Shown piece by piece: positions 8,431 to 18,672 of a stretch of DNA of 54,627 nt. Location: positions 1 through 54,627 of the forward strand of contig CALVZK010000007.1 of NCBI GenBank assembly GCA_944372505.1. Direction: 5' to 3'. A program made the translations under genes and the position numbers. Source of the stretch: an uncultured Clostridia bacterium (GTDB taxonomy: Bacteria > Bacillota > Clostridia > Christensenellales > UBA1242). The stretch's first letter is position 1. Each line of letters opens with the position of its first letter. The notes under the pieces are model-generated. The model saw only the letters and a program-made list of their open reading frames with translations, searched no databases and was not told the origin of the DNA.

Positions 8431-10654
8431 ATATAAACCATTTATCATTATGTTTTTCTTCGCTTTTAGTTTTTATAAAACTAATTTTTTCATTTTCACA
8501 GACTTCTGGATTTATCGTAATAAAATATTCAATATCTATAGTTTGTTTTTGTTGTTTTAATGGAATTATAATATTTTGAGAACCATTTAATCCACTTATT
8601 TCCTTTATTTTTTTACCATCACTATAAAACGTATAAGTAATATAAGATTTTGCATTAAATGAGATTTCTGCAGTATTCCCTGTAACTTTTCCCTTAAAAG
8701 ATTGTTTTTCCATTTGAATGAATTTGTTAGAGACATCAGTGGGCAAATTAAAGCGAGAAAACAGTTCTTTTTGTGTATATCTTTCCGGTGTATTGTTGCC
8801 AGCTAAAACAATCTTATGATTTTCGTATAGTTCTGTTGCATCTATCTCTTTTTCTATTATGCTAGAAGGGACGTCAAATTTAGAATTATCTTTTATTTGT
8901 TCAAAGTATTTTCGAACTATTTCTGTTGGTTGATTCCCTCCAGCAAAATCTATTGGTGTGTTGTCAAGATTTCCAAGCCATACACCAACAGTTTGTTCTT
9001 TTGTATAGGAAATGTTCCAAGCATCTAAATTTTGTTTAGAATTTGCCTTCCCCACTGTACCAGTTTTTGAAGCCAAATCCATGTTTAAAGATGAAAGTTT
9101 TTTTGCTGTACCAGTTTTAGCACAAGTTTTTAACATGTCTGTTATTAAATATGCAGCATCTTCTCTTAAAACTTGGTTTTCTACTGTTTTATTAACATAA
9201 ACTATTTTGTTATTTTTATCAGTTATGAATGATATAAATTTAGCTGGTGCGTAATTACCTGAATTTGCAAATGTAGTGTAACTAGATGCCAACTGTAATA
9301 TATTGACTCCGTATGTCATACCACCTAGAGCGAGAGAATAACTATCATCTTTTTCGTCAAATTCAAAACCCATTTCTTCTGCATATTTTTTAGCCTTTTC
9401 AATTCCAATATATGACAAAACTTTAACAGAAGGGATATTGATAGATTTTGATAAAGCCTCTCTAGCACTTATATATCCTCTGTAAACATCTCCTATATTT
9501 TTCGGCGTATAATCTGAAATAGTGGTTTTTTCATCTAACAAAGGAGTACAAGGATATATTATGTCCTCATTAATTGCAGGCGCATAAACAAGAACTGGTT
9601 TTATGCATGAACCGGGTTGCCTTTTATTATCTAATATTTTGTAAGCACTTTTACCTATAAATGCTTCAATTTTATGTTCTTTGTTATCTAATACTATAGC
9701 TGAAAAATCACAATTTATTTGTTGGTCATCTATTGAAGATTCTAATGCAATTTGTTTTTGTTGGTTTTGGTATGTATAAATTTTGTATCCTTTTAAAGCA
9801 ATTTGTCTTGCTGGTATTTTCAAAATTGACACAGCTTCATCAATAGCACTTTGACTATATGAATTTAATTTGTTTTTTGGTTCGTTATTTATATTTAAAG
9901 AAAGTGGTTTGTTAATGGACAAATTATATTCATTGGCTGGGAGTAAGTTGTCTTTATACATTTCATTTAAAACTAAATTTCGTCTTTTTAAACAGTTGTC
10001 CGGATTTTTTGTAGGCGAATATTTAGCAGGTGATTTTATAATCGCTGCTAGTGTAGCTGCTTCATAAGATGATAAATCCTTTGCTGGCTTTGAAAAGTAA
10101 TAATTTGAAGCAGATTCGATTCCATAACAATTATTGCCAAAATATATAACATTTAAATATTTTTCAAGAATCTCATCTTTTGTGTATTTTTTTTCTAATT
10201 TTTGTGCAAGGGCAATTTCTTTAATTTTTCTTTCTAATGTTTTGTCTGATGTTAATTGTGTATTTTTAATGAGTTGTTGAGTAATAGTGGATGCACCTTC
10301 TTTCAATTTTCTTGCTTTAATGTCATTTAAAAGTGCTTTAATCATTCTTTTGTAATTTACACCATGATGAGAATAAAAGTTCTTATCTTCTATAGATATA
10401 AATGCGTTTTTTGTCGTATCTTTTAAATTATTTATAGATACATATTGTTTATTGATTTCATTGAATTCTTTTATTGGTTTATTTTCATTATCAAATACTT
10501 CAATATATAGTTGACTTGAATTTAGTGCGTCTTCATCAATTGCTAATGTTTTTGCATTTAAATAAATTGATGATACATAAAATCCTGCTGTAAACAATCC
10601 AGCTAAAATTAAAATTAAAAATATAATTAGAAACCATTTTAACCATTTTTTCAT
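8429..10654 (-). CDS. Class A penicillin-binding protein (PBP1A type)
   Basis: 741-residue bifunctional cell-wall synthase. One N-terminal membrane anchor (about residues 5-30) is followed by a GT51 glycosyltransferase domain with catalytic Glu89 in EDKNFYSHHG and the GASTITQQLIKN motif. The transpeptidase domain has the active serine S349 in GSCIKP, an SIN motif (SKSINIPS) and K530 in SKTGT. The C-terminal 120 residues form an extra beta-rich segment. It builds glycan strands and cross-links peptides outside the membrane. Only a weak AAAAAG precedes the ATG. It is convergent with recA. Confidence 0.95.
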   Translation of the reverse strand: MKKWLKWFLIIFLILILAGLFTAGFYVSSIYLNAKTLAIDEDALNSSQLYIEVFDNENKPIKEFNEINKQYVSINNLKDTTKNAFISIEDKNFYSHHGVNYKRMIKALLNDIKARKLKEGASTITQQLIKNTQLTSDKTLERKIKEIALAQKLEKKYTKDEILEKYLNVIYFGNNCYGIESASNYYFSKPAKDLSSYEAATLAAIIKSPAKYSPTKNPDNCLKRRNLVLNEMYKDNLLPANEYNLSINKPLSLNINNEPKNKLNSYSQSAIDEAVSILKIPARQIALKGYKIYTYQNQQKQIALESSIDDQQINCDFSAIVLDNKEHKIEAFIGKSAYKILDNKRQPGSCIKPVLVYAPAINEDIIYPCTPLLDEKTTISDYTPKNIGDVYRGYISAREALSKSINIPSVKVLSYIGIEKAKKYAEEMGFEFDEKDDSYSLALGGMTYGVNILQLASSYTTFANSGNYAPAKFISFITDKNNKIVYVNKTVENQVLREDAAYLITDMLKTCAKTGTAKKLSSLNMDLASKTGTVGKANSKQNLDAWNISYTKEQTVGVWLGNLDNTPIDFAGGNQPTEIVRKYFEQIKDNSKFDVPSSIIEKEIDATELYENHKIVLAGNNTPERYTQKELFSRFNLPTDVSNKFIQMEKQSFKGKVTGNTAEISFNAKSYITYTFYSDGKKIKEISGLNGSQNIIIPLKQQKQTIDIEYFITINPEVCENEKISFIKTKSEEKHNDKWFI

Positions 10655-10710
10655 CTTTTTTATTATGTAACAAAGTTATTAAATTATTTGTTATATACAA
10701 TAATTTTTAT

Positions 10711-10739
10711 TTGAAAATTTTGATATTGTATAGTATAAT
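10711..10739 (+). promoter_or_regulatory. Promoter of the miaB-mutS-mutL-miaA operon
   Basis: TTGAAA (10711-10716), 17 nt, TATAAT (10734-10739). The predicted leader to the GTG start is about 55 nt. Confidence 0.7.
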
Positions 10740-10801
10740 CATTAATAAGTAGAATTTTGTTTAATAAATTTTATTTATAAAAATTATTATTGGAGCAAAT
10801 A

Positions 10802-11920
10802 GTGAAATACTTTATAGTTACATATGGTTGTCAGATGAATGTTCACGAATCTGAAAAAATAGCAGCAATTTTAGAAAATATGGGTTACCAATTAGCATTT
10901 AGTAGAAATGATGCTGATATTATTGTTTTTAATACATGTGCCATTAGAGAAGGGGCAGAAGATAGAGTTTTAGGTAATGTAGGTAATTTAAAAAAGTTAA
11001 AGAAAAAAAATAAAGATTTAATTATTGCTGTTTGTGGTTGTATGACACAAAAAGAACAGACTGCACAAAATCTATTGAGAAAATTTCCTTTTGTTGATAT
11101 TGTTATAGGAACATTTAATATACCAAATTTAAAACATTATATTGAAGCGGTTAAAAATGGTCGTCAGTTTGAACTTTATAATGAAGGTTCATTAGATGAG
11201 TCTTTACCATACAAAAGATCAGATAAAGACAATGCATGGGTAAATATTATGCAGGGATGTAACAATTTCTGTACATATTGTATAGTTCCATATGTTAGAG
11301 GAAGAGAGAAATCAAGAAAAGAAGAAAATATATTAAAAGAAATTAAAGAAATTATTAGTGAAGGGAAATTTAAAAAGATAACTTTATTAGGTCAAAATGT
11401 AAATTCATATGGTAAAGATTTGGAAAAACCAGTTTCTTTTGCTAAGTTACTCCATGATATATGTAAGATAGAAGGTGATTTTAAGTTATCATTTATGACA
11501 TCTCATCCTAAAGATTTAACTGATGATGTTATTTATGCAGTAAGAGATGAAGAAAAAATAGAAAAATACATACATTTGCCGGCACAGAGTGGAAATAATA
11601 GAATTTTAAATCTAATGAATAGAAGATATACTCGAGAAAAGTATTTATCTATTATAGAAAAAATAAGAAAAGAAATTCCTAATTGTAGGATAACTTCAGA
11701 TTTTATAGTAGGTTTCCCAAGTGAAACAAAAGAAGAATTTAATGATACTTGTGATCTTGTTTCTAAGGTTAAGTTTGATAGCATTTTTGCTTTTATGTAT
11801 TCGCCTAGAGAAGGAACAGTTGCGAGTAAAATGGACAATCAAATAGATGATAAAGTAAAAAACGAAAGAGTAAACAAACTTCTTGCAATAGAAAAAAAGT
11901 TGCAAAAGGAGGCAAAATAA
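10802..11920 (+). CDS. miaB: tRNA methylthiotransferase MiaB, lacking the TRAM domain
   Basis: Radical-SAM enzyme that adds the 2-methylthio group to i6A37 of tRNAs, acting after MiaA (same operon). I chose GTG 10802 because GGAG at 10792-10795 sits 6 nt before it and the protein then begins MKYFIVTYGCQMN, the normal MiaB opening; the upstream TTG lies on the Shine-Dalgarno. Fe-S cysteines are C153, C157, C160 (CNNFCTYC). At 372 residues it stops just after the radical-SAM domain (NKLLAIEKKL...), so the usual C-terminal TRAM RNA-binding domain of about 65 residues is absent. mutS begins at the stop codon (TAATG), leaving no remnant. Confidence 0.94.
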   Translation: MKYFIVTYGCQMNVHESEKIAAILENMGYQLAFSRNDADIIVFNTCAIREGAEDRVLGNVGNLKKLKKKNKDLIIAVCGCMTQKEQTAQNLLRKFPFVDIVIGTFNIPNLKHYIEAVKNGRQFELYNEGSLDESLPYKRSDKDNAWVNIMQGCNNFCTYCIVPYVRGREKSRKEENILKEIKEIISEGKFKKITLLGQNVNSYGKDLEKPVSFAKLLHDICKIEGDFKLSFMTSHPKDLTDDVIYAVRDEEKIEKYIHLPAQSGNNRILNLMNRRYTREKYLSIIEKIRKEIPNCRITSDFIVGFPSETKEEFNDTCDLVSKVKFDSIFAFMYSPREGTVASKMDNQIDDKVKNERVNKLLAIEKKLQKEAK

Positions 11921-14532
11921 TGGATAAAGAAAATTTATCTCCAGCAATGAAAAAATATTTGGAAATAAAAGGGAAATATGAGGATTGCATTTTACTTTAT
12001 AGAATGGGGGATTTTTATGAAATGTTTTTTGAAGATGCAATTAAGGCATCTGAAGTTCTCGATCTAATTTTAACGAAAAAAGCCTGTGGATTAGCAGAGA
12101 AAGCACCGATGTGTGGTGTGCCTCATCATGCAATAAAAACATATATTGCAAGGCTTGTAAGTAATGGGTTTAAAGTTGCAATATGTGAACAACTTAATCA
12201 GCCTGGAAAAGGAATTAAATTATTAGACAGAGATGTTGTAAGAGTAATAACTCCGGGAACTTTAATTGATGAAGAAATGCTCGAAGGTCAAAAAAATAAT
12301 TATTTGCTATGTATTTATAAAAACGCTGATGATTTAGGTTTAAGTTATGTAGATATGTCTACTGGTGAATTTGAAGTAGTTTGGACAAAAGAAAATGCTG
12401 AAAAAGAAATAACAGATTTAGTTGCTAGAATTTTGCCATCTGAGATTATAGGGAATGAGGAAGCGACATTGTTTTATAATAGTTTATCAGTTTCTTTATC
12501 TGGCATAAAAAAAATAAATAAATATTATGATTGGGCATTTACTAAATCACGAGCAAATGAAAATCTACAAAAACAATTTGGGGATAACTACGAAGCTGTT
12601 TATGGACTTAAGGGACAAGACGCTATTAAAATTAGTGCTGGTGCGTTAATAGAATATCTCAATGAAACGCAAAAAAGGAGTATGTCTAATATAAACAAAA
12701 TTCAAATTGTTAGAAATACAAATTATATGCTCATAGATATTAATACTAGAAGGAATTTAGAGATAGTAGAGAACAATCGAGATAGAAAAAAAGTAGGATC
12801 AATACTTTGGGTTCTTGATAAAACAAATACTAGCATGGGGGCAAGGCAATTAAGGAAAATGATAGATCAGCCTCTTCAAGATGCAAAAGAGATAAATGGC
12901 AGGCTTGAAGCGGTTGAAGAATATGTAAAAAAACTAATATTAAGGGATAAAATTGGGAGTACTTTAAAAGAAGTTGCAGATATAGAAAGAATAGCAGGGA
13001 AAGTATCTTTTGGTAACATATCTCCTAAAGATATGGTAGATCTTAAAAGATCATTACAAGCTCTACCAAATATTAAAGATGATTTAAAAAGTGTAACAAG
13101 TAGTCTATTAATTAAATATAGAGATGAAATTATAGATGTATCTAAAATTGCTGATTTAATAGAACAAGCAATAGATGAGGATGCAACTCATGTTATTAAA
13201 GATGGTGGATTCATAAAAGCAGGGTTTAACCAAGAATTAGATGAATATAGAAATGCAAAATTTCTTGGACAAAAATGGATTAATGATTTAGAGAAAAAAG
13301 AACAGGAAGAAACTGGAATAAAAAATTTACGTGTAAGCAGCAATAGGGTATTTGGTTATTTTATAGAGGTTAGTAAAGGACAACTTGATAAAGTGCCTAT
13401 AAGATACATAAGAAAACAAACAACTGTAAACGGCGAAAGATTTATAACTCCAGATTTAAAAGTTATTGAAGATAAAATATTAGGTTCCACTGAAAAAGCA
13501 TTAGATTTAGAAATGCAGATTTATAATGAAATAAAAACAATATTATCTAAATATATTCAAACATTCCAGCAAATTGCAAATTCTATCGCTAATATTGATG
13601 CGCTTTGGTCACTTGCTACAGTGGCGGTTAAAAATGGGTATGTAAAACCAAATATTTCTGCAAATGGGAAAGTTTTGAAAATTATAGACGGAAGACATCC
13701 AGTTGTTGAACAATACATAGATAAAGGTAGTTTTGTGGCTAATGATACTTTACTTGATGAGAATGAAAACAAAATTATGGTTATAACTGGACCAAACATG
13801 GCAGGTAAAAGTACTTATATGAGACAGGTTGCAATAATAACTTTACTTGCTCATATTGGAAGTTTTGTTCCTGCAAAAGAGGCACAAATTCCTATAACAG
13901 ATAGAATTTTTACGCGAGTTGGTGCAAGTGATGATTTAGCGTTCGGACAAAGTACATTCATGGTAGAAATGAGTGAAGTTGCTTATATATTAGTCAATGC
14001 AACAAATAAAAGTTTAATAGTATTAGACGAGATAGGTCGAGGAACTTCAACCTTTGATGGATTAAGTATTGCTTGGGCAGTAATTGAATATATTTCGAAA
14101 AATTTTCATGCTAAAACGCTTTTTGCTACTCATTATCACGAATTAACAGAACTTGAAGGTGTTTTAGAAGGGGTAAAGAATTATAAAGTTGCTGTTAAAG
14201 AATTTAATGACACCATAATATTTTTAAGAAAGATTGTAAGGGGTGGTGCAAACAAAAGTTTTGGTATTGAAGTAGCCAAACTTGCTGGTGTTCCAAAAGA
14301 AGTTCTATCTCGTGCCAAAGAAATCTCAAAGAATCTAGAACAAGTAAATCAAAAACTCGATTTAAATATTTTTAAGGAGAATAAATCAAAGGCTGAATCT
14401 AACACTAAAACTGCATTGAATATATTGTCAATATTAAAAGATATAGATATTAATAATGTAACACCAATTTATGCTTTTGATATTTTAAACGATTTAATTT
14501 CTAAAGCAAAGGAGGGAAAAGATGAAGATTAA
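11920..14532 (+). CDS. mutS: DNA mismatch repair protein MutS
   Basis: 870-residue mismatch recognition ATPase. The N-terminal mismatch-binding domain carries the Phe-x-Glu wedge within GDFYEMF (about residues 31-37). Connector, lever and clamp domains follow, then the ATPase with Walker A GPNMAGKST (624-632), Walker B LIVLDEIGRGTSTFDG and the switch THYHEL. It acts with MutL encoded immediately downstream. An AAGGAGG Shine-Dalgarno lies inside the miaB end, and the C-terminus overlaps mutL by 11 nt. Confidence 0.98.
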   Translation: MDKENLSPAMKKYLEIKGKYEDCILLYRMGDFYEMFFEDAIKASEVLDLILTKKACGLAEKAPMCGVPHHAIKTYIARLVSNGFKVAICEQLNQPGKGIKLLDRDVVRVITPGTLIDEEMLEGQKNNYLLCIYKNADDLGLSYVDMSTGEFEVVWTKENAEKEITDLVARILPSEIIGNEEATLFYNSLSVSLSGIKKINKYYDWAFTKSRANENLQKQFGDNYEAVYGLKGQDAIKISAGALIEYLNETQKRSMSNINKIQIVRNTNYMLIDINTRRNLEIVENNRDRKKVGSILWVLDKTNTSMGARQLRKMIDQPLQDAKEINGRLEAVEEYVKKLILRDKIGSTLKEVADIERIAGKVSFGNISPKDMVDLKRSLQALPNIKDDLKSVTSSLLIKYRDEIIDVSKIADLIEQAIDEDATHVIKDGGFIKAGFNQELDEYRNAKFLGQKWINDLEKKEQEETGIKNLRVSSNRVFGYFIEVSKGQLDKVPIRYIRKQTTVNGERFITPDLKVIEDKILGSTEKALDLEMQIYNEIKTILSKYIQTFQQIANSIANIDALWSLATVAVKNGYVKPNISANGKVLKIIDGRHPVVEQYIDKGSFVANDTLLDENENKIMVITGPNMAGKSTYMRQVAIITLLAHIGSFVPAKEAQIPITDRIFTRVGASDDLAFGQSTFMVEMSEVAYILVNATNKSLIVLDEIGRGTSTFDGLSIAWAVIEYISKNFHAKTLFATHYHELTELEGVLEGVKNYKVAVKEFNDTIIFLRKIVRGGANKSFGIEVAKLAGVPKEVLSRAKEISKNLEQVNQKLDLNIFKENKSKAESNTKTALNILSILKDIDINNVTPIYAFDILNDLISKAKEGKDED

Positions 14533-16477
14533 TCTTTTAGAGCCGGCAGTTTTTAATAGAATTTCAGCGGGAGAAGTTGTTGAAAGACCAGCGTCGATAG
14601 TTAAAGAGTTGGTTGAAAATAGTATTGATGCTGGTGCAAAACATATCCTTATTGATATTGAGCAAGGTGGTAAAAAAAATATAACTATCAGTGATGATGG
14701 TATAGGAATAGATAAAGAAGATTTGCCTCTTGCATTTTTGCCACACGCAACTAGTAAAATTAAAAATATAGAAGATTTAGAAAATATTATTAGTCTAGGT
14801 TTTAGAGGTGAAGCTTTAGCAAGTATAGGTTCAGTTTGTCAAGTTAAACTTTCTACAAAAACAGAGAATGCAAAAACTGGTTTTATGATAAAGGTTGAAG
14901 GAGGACTGTCAAGTGAAATCTTCGAAGTAGCAAGAGAAAATGGAACAACTATATCTTGTTCTAATATATTTTTCAATACTCCAGCAAGAGCAAAATTTTT
15001 AAAAAAAGATAAATTAGAAGAAAGTGAAATAACCCATATAGTTGAAAAATTTATGTTATCTCATAGTGATATTTGTTTTACATATTACATAGATGGTAAA
15101 GAAATATATAATACTACATCATGCGATATGAGTGACATAATATATACTATATACGGGAGAGAAGTGTATGAAAATCTAGTTAAAGTCAATTATGAAGATA
15201 ATGGATATAAAATAACTGGATATATTACTAAACCAAAAATTTCTAAAAGTAATAGAACATATCAAACTTTATTTATTAATGGAAGGTGGATAGAAAATTA
15301 TTTAATATCTCAAGCTGTTCAAAGCGTCTATGAATCTTTTTTAATGAAAGGCAGATTTCCAGTTTATGTTATTTTTATTGAACTTCCAACTGATTGTGTA
15401 GATGTGAATGTTCATCCTTCAAAAAAAGAAGTAAGATTTGAAAATCCAAATAAAATATTTGCAATTGTTAGAAAAGCAGTAGAAAATGCACTATTATCTG
15501 TAAATCAAATAGGCGATTTTACTTCTTTAAATGCTTTAGACGAACACTCTGTTGAATATAAAGATTTAACTTTTAAAGATCAAATTTATAAAGAAAATAA
15601 CAATGAAAAGACTTTTGAAAAAGAAGATAGAACAATAGCAGTAGATGAAGGGAAAAGTTTTTCAATTGATTTTTTTGATCCAAATAAACCAGTCTTTCAA
15701 CCAAAAGAATTCGATATTGAAGTAAAGAAAATAAATAGTGATAATTTAGAAAATGAAGAAGTTGATTTTTCTGATTTAAAAAAATTAACAGTTAAAAATA
15801 AATACATTGTTACGAGTAAGGATAATTCGACTTTGTTTTTTGACCAAAGCGGAGAAAAACATTCTAACAATTTTAAAGAAAATGATACAAATAAGTTTTT
15901 TGAAAGCAGTGTAAAAGACGAAATGAAAATTTTAGGTTCAGTTTTCAATACTTATATTGTTGTTGAATTAGAAAATGATTTATATTTTATTGATCAACAT
16001 GCTGGTCATGAAAGGCTTTTGTATGATAAATTAATTCAAAATGTAAATCAAAATAAAGCGACACAAACTTTACTTGTGCCTTATTCTTTTACAGTTGGTG
16101 CAAAAGAATCAATTTACATCGATGAAATTTTGGAACAATTAAATAAAATAGGTTTTGAAATTATTAAAAAGGATTGTATTTATACGATAAATGCAGTGCC
16201 ATTTATTTTGTCTAATATAGAATTAGATAAATTTGTCGACGATATTATTAAAGATGGTGTAAATTATTACAAAAAGCCTAGCGATTTTATCCATGATAAA
16301 CTTTGTCAGACAGCTTGTAAGCATGCTATTAAAGCAGGAGATGAAATTTCTAAAGATGATTGTGTATATCTTATTGAAAATATAAGGAAAGGTGTAATGC
16401 TTTGCCCACATGGAAGACCAGTTGCACTTGTTTTGACTAAAAAAGATTTTGAAAAAATGTTTAAAAGAATTGTGTAA
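14522..16477 (+). CDS. mutL: DNA mismatch repair protein MutL
   Basis: 651 residues. The N-terminal GHKL ATPase shows ELVENSIDAGA, DDGIGI and GFRGEAL. A low-complexity linker (about 335-475) is followed by the dimerisation/endonuclease domain. The metal-binding endonuclease motif reads DQHAGHERLLYD, with the final Glu of the DQHA-x2-E-x4-E consensus replaced by Asp. CKHAIKAGDEIS and CPHGRP, the other endonuclease-site motifs, are present. It is therefore of the nicking type used in bacteria without MutH. GGAGGGAAAAG precedes the ATG; miaA follows after 1 nt. Confidence 0.97.
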   Translation: MKINLLEPAVFNRISAGEVVERPASIVKELVENSIDAGAKHILIDIEQGGKKNITISDDGIGIDKEDLPLAFLPHATSKIKNIEDLENIISLGFRGEALASIGSVCQVKLSTKTENAKTGFMIKVEGGLSSEIFEVARENGTTISCSNIFFNTPARAKFLKKDKLEESEITHIVEKFMLSHSDICFTYYIDGKEIYNTTSCDMSDIIYTIYGREVYENLVKVNYEDNGYKITGYITKPKISKSNRTYQTLFINGRWIENYLISQAVQSVYESFLMKGRFPVYVIFIELPTDCVDVNVHPSKKEVRFENPNKIFAIVRKAVENALLSVNQIGDFTSLNALDEHSVEYKDLTFKDQIYKENNNEKTFEKEDRTIAVDEGKSFSIDFFDPNKPVFQPKEFDIEVKKINSDNLENEEVDFSDLKKLTVKNKYIVTSKDNSTLFFDQSGEKHSNNFKENDTNKFFESSVKDEMKILGSVFNTYIVVELENDLYFIDQHAGHERLLYDKLIQNVNQNKATQTLLVPYSFTVGAKESIYIDEILEQLNKIGFEIIKKDCIYTINAVPFILSNIELDKFVDDIIKDGVNYYKKPSDFIHDKLCQTACKHAIKAGDEISKDDCVYLIENIRKGVMLCPHGRPVALVLTKKDFEKMFKRIV

Positions 16478-16478
16478 T

Positions 16479-17387
16479 ATGAATAAAGTTTTAATTTTAT
16501 TGGGACCTACAGGAATAGGTAAAAGTAATGTTGCAATAGAACTTGCCAAGTTGTTTAATGGCGAGATTATTTCTGTAGATTCAGTACAAGTTTACAAGGA
16601 TTTTGACATAGGTTCTGCAAAAGTTACAGAAGAAGAGAAACAAAACATTGTACATTACGGTATTGATATTTTAAAACCAAATGATTATTTCAATGCTTTT
16701 GAGTTTGTCAGTTACACAAAAAATGTAATTAATGATATATCATTAAAAGGACATCTGCCAATTATCGTTGGCGGAACAGGACTTTATATAAAAGCACTAG
16801 TTGAAAACTATAATTTAGGTGGCATAGAAAGACATGAAGAATATAGAAAATTTTTAGAAGACAAAATTGATAAAGAAGGATTAGAAAGTGTTTATAAAAT
16901 GTTACTTGATTTAGATAAATCTATGGCTTTAAAAATAGATAAAAACAACAAGTTAAGAATTATACGGGCATTAGAAATTATTAAATTTGGCGGTGAAAAA
17001 AATATTTCTAGCAGTATAACTGCAAATGATTACAAAATATTTGCATTAAATATGGATAGAAAATTACTTTATGAACGAATTAATCAACGAGTTATTAAAA
17101 TGATTGATAATGGTCTGATAGAAGAAGTAAAAAAGATTCTTGTTAATTACGATAAAAACATCCCGCCTCTTCGGGCAATAGGTTACAAAGAAGTTATAGA
17201 ATATTTAGATGGCTCTATATCAAAAGATAAGATGATTGAACTTATACAGCAACATTCTAGAAATTATGCTAAGAGACAACTGACTTTTTTAAAAACTATA
17301 AGCAATGTAAATTATATAAATATAGATAATTATTTTATTGGATTTGAACAACTTACGAAGGAGATAGAAAAATGGTTGAAAAGTTAG
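16479..17387 (+). CDS. miaA: tRNA dimethylallyltransferase MiaA
   Basis: 302 residues from the ATG one nucleotide after the mutL stop. It transfers a dimethylallyl group to A37 of tRNAs reading UNN codons, making the substrate of MiaB in the same operon. It has a P-loop GPTGIGKSN at residues 8-16, then DSVQVYKDFDIGSAK and the PPLRAIGYKE motif near residue 228. There is no close Shine-Dalgarno; translation is probably coupled to mutL. An alternative start 30 nt upstream lies inside mutL and is less likely. No hfq follows. Confidence 0.96.
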   Translation: MNKVLILLGPTGIGKSNVAIELAKLFNGEIISVDSVQVYKDFDIGSAKVTEEEKQNIVHYGIDILKPNDYFNAFEFVSYTKNVINDISLKGHLPIIVGGTGLYIKALVENYNLGGIERHEEYRKFLEDKIDKEGLESVYKMLLDLDKSMALKIDKNNKLRIIRALEIIKFGGEKNISSSITANDYKIFALNMDRKLLYERINQRVIKMIDNGLIEEVKKILVNYDKNIPPLRAIGYKEVIEYLDGSISKDKMIELIQQHSRNYAKRQLTFLKTISNVNYINIDNYFIGFEQLTKEIEKWLKS

Positions 17388-18583
17388 CTTTAATAGAAAA
17401 AAAACTTGAAAAGCAATTTAAAAGAATAGATGATATTGCTTTTTATAATCAAAAAAAAGTGCTGAATGCTTTTAATGACTGTAAAATTTCAACACAGTGT
17501 TTTTATGGTTCCACTGGTTATGGATATGGGGATATAGGGAAGGAAAAACTTGCAGAAGTTTTTGCAAAAACTTTTGGGGCAGAAAAAGCTATTGTATCTC
17601 CACTTCTAACTTGTGGAACGCATACTATATCTACAGTACTTTTTGGCTTGCTTAAAAGAAATGATATTATGTTGTCTATTACTGGTATGCCTTATGATAC
17701 TATTCAAAGTTCAATTTTTGGCAAGGATAATAATTCATTAGAAGATATTGGTGTAATTTATAAACAAATAGATTTAAACGATGATAGTTCTTTTAATCTT
17801 AATAAAATATCAAAAGACGTAAAAAAATATAAACCTAAGGTTGTATACTTGCAAAGATCAAAAGGATATGCTAATAGATTGGCTTTATCTCCTTATGATA
17901 TGGAAGAAGTTTTTAAACTAATAAAAAAACTTTCTCCTAATTCTTTTATTGTTGTTGATAATTGTTATGGAGAATTTGTAGATAAAATCGAACCAACACA
18001 AGTAGGCGCGGATGTTATTATGGGCTCTTTAATTAAAAATCCTGGTGGAGGTTTAGCACAAACGGGTGGATATATTGCAGGCACTGAAAAAGCAATAGAT
18101 CTTATTTCGACAAGATTTACTAATCCTTCTTTGAAACTTGAAACAGGATCGTACGAAATGGGATATCGTATGTTCTATCAAGGATTTTTTCTTTCTCCAC
18201 ACGTTGTTGCTCAAGCATTAAAAGGAGTTCTTTTAATAGGAGAAGTAATGATTGAGAAAGGTTTTAAAGTTTTACCTTCCAATGATACAATCATGCAGGA
18301 TATTGTAAAAGCCATTTTATTTGAAAAGGAGGAGGATTTAATAAAGTTTGTGCAAAGTGTGCAAAAATGCTCTCCGGTAGATGGATATGTTTTGCCTTTG
18401 CCTTGGGATATGCCAGGTTATAAAGATCAAGTTATAATGGCAGCGGGAACTTTCGTAGGAGGGGGATCAATAGAATTATCATGCGATGGTCCTATAAGAA
18501 AACCATTTACCGCTTACATTCAGGGTGGTTTAACATATGAGCATGTAAAAGTTTTAGCCGAAAAACTCTTAGAAATATATTAA
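17372..18583 (+). CDS. ynbB: YnbB-type PLP-dependent lyase (methionine gamma-lyase / aluminium-resistance family)
   Basis: 403-residue fold-type I PLP enzyme of the family annotated as aluminium resistance or methionine gamma-lyase-like; its substrate is not established. Visible are the cofactor region YGSTGYGYGD, the Asp of VVDNCYGEF that would contact the pyridine nitrogen, and the likely Schiff-base Lys in GSLIKNPGGG. It overlaps miaA by 16 nt and is preceded by AAGGAGA within miaA. Its place downstream of miaA matches Bacillus (miaA-hfq-ynbB), minus hfq. Confidence 0.9.
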   Translation: MVEKLALIEKKLEKQFKRIDDIAFYNQKKVLNAFNDCKISTQCFYGSTGYGYGDIGKEKLAEVFAKTFGAEKAIVSPLLTCGTHTISTVLFGLLKRNDIMLSITGMPYDTIQSSIFGKDNNSLEDIGVIYKQIDLNDDSSFNLNKISKDVKKYKPKVVYLQRSKGYANRLALSPYDMEEVFKLIKKLSPNSFIVVDNCYGEFVDKIEPTQVGADVIMGSLIKNPGGGLAQTGGYIAGTEKAIDLISTRFTNPSLKLETGSYEMGYRMFYQGFFLSPHVVAQALKGVLLIGEVMIEKGFKVLPSNDTIMQDIVKAILFEKEEDLIKFVQSVQKCSPVDGYVLPLPWDMPGYKDQVIMAAGTFVGGGSIELSCDGPIRKPFTAYIQGGLTYEHVKVLAEKLLEIY

Positions 18584-18617
18584 TTTAAGTTTTTGGAAGT
18601 GATGAACATAAAGAAAT

Positions 18618-18647
18618 AAAAAGAATGGTAAAGACTGTTCTTTTTTT
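18618..18647 (+). terminator. Terminator of the miaB-ynbB operon
   Basis: 12-bp stem 18618-18629 / 18634-18645, including two G-U pairs, with an AAAG tetraloop and a T run. Confidence 0.78.
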
Positions 18648-18672
18648 ATTTAATTAATCATAAATTAACTAT

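Noticed and set aside
10790..10801. TTG start 12 nt upstream for MiaB
   Set aside because: The TTG overlaps the Shine-Dalgarno (TTGGAG). The GTG at 10802 has correct spacing and yields the canonical MiaB N-terminus.
11880..11930. Frameshift explaining the short MiaB
   Set aside because: The downstream sequence is the mutS Shine-Dalgarno and start, and no TRAM-like residues are found in other frames before MutS coding begins.
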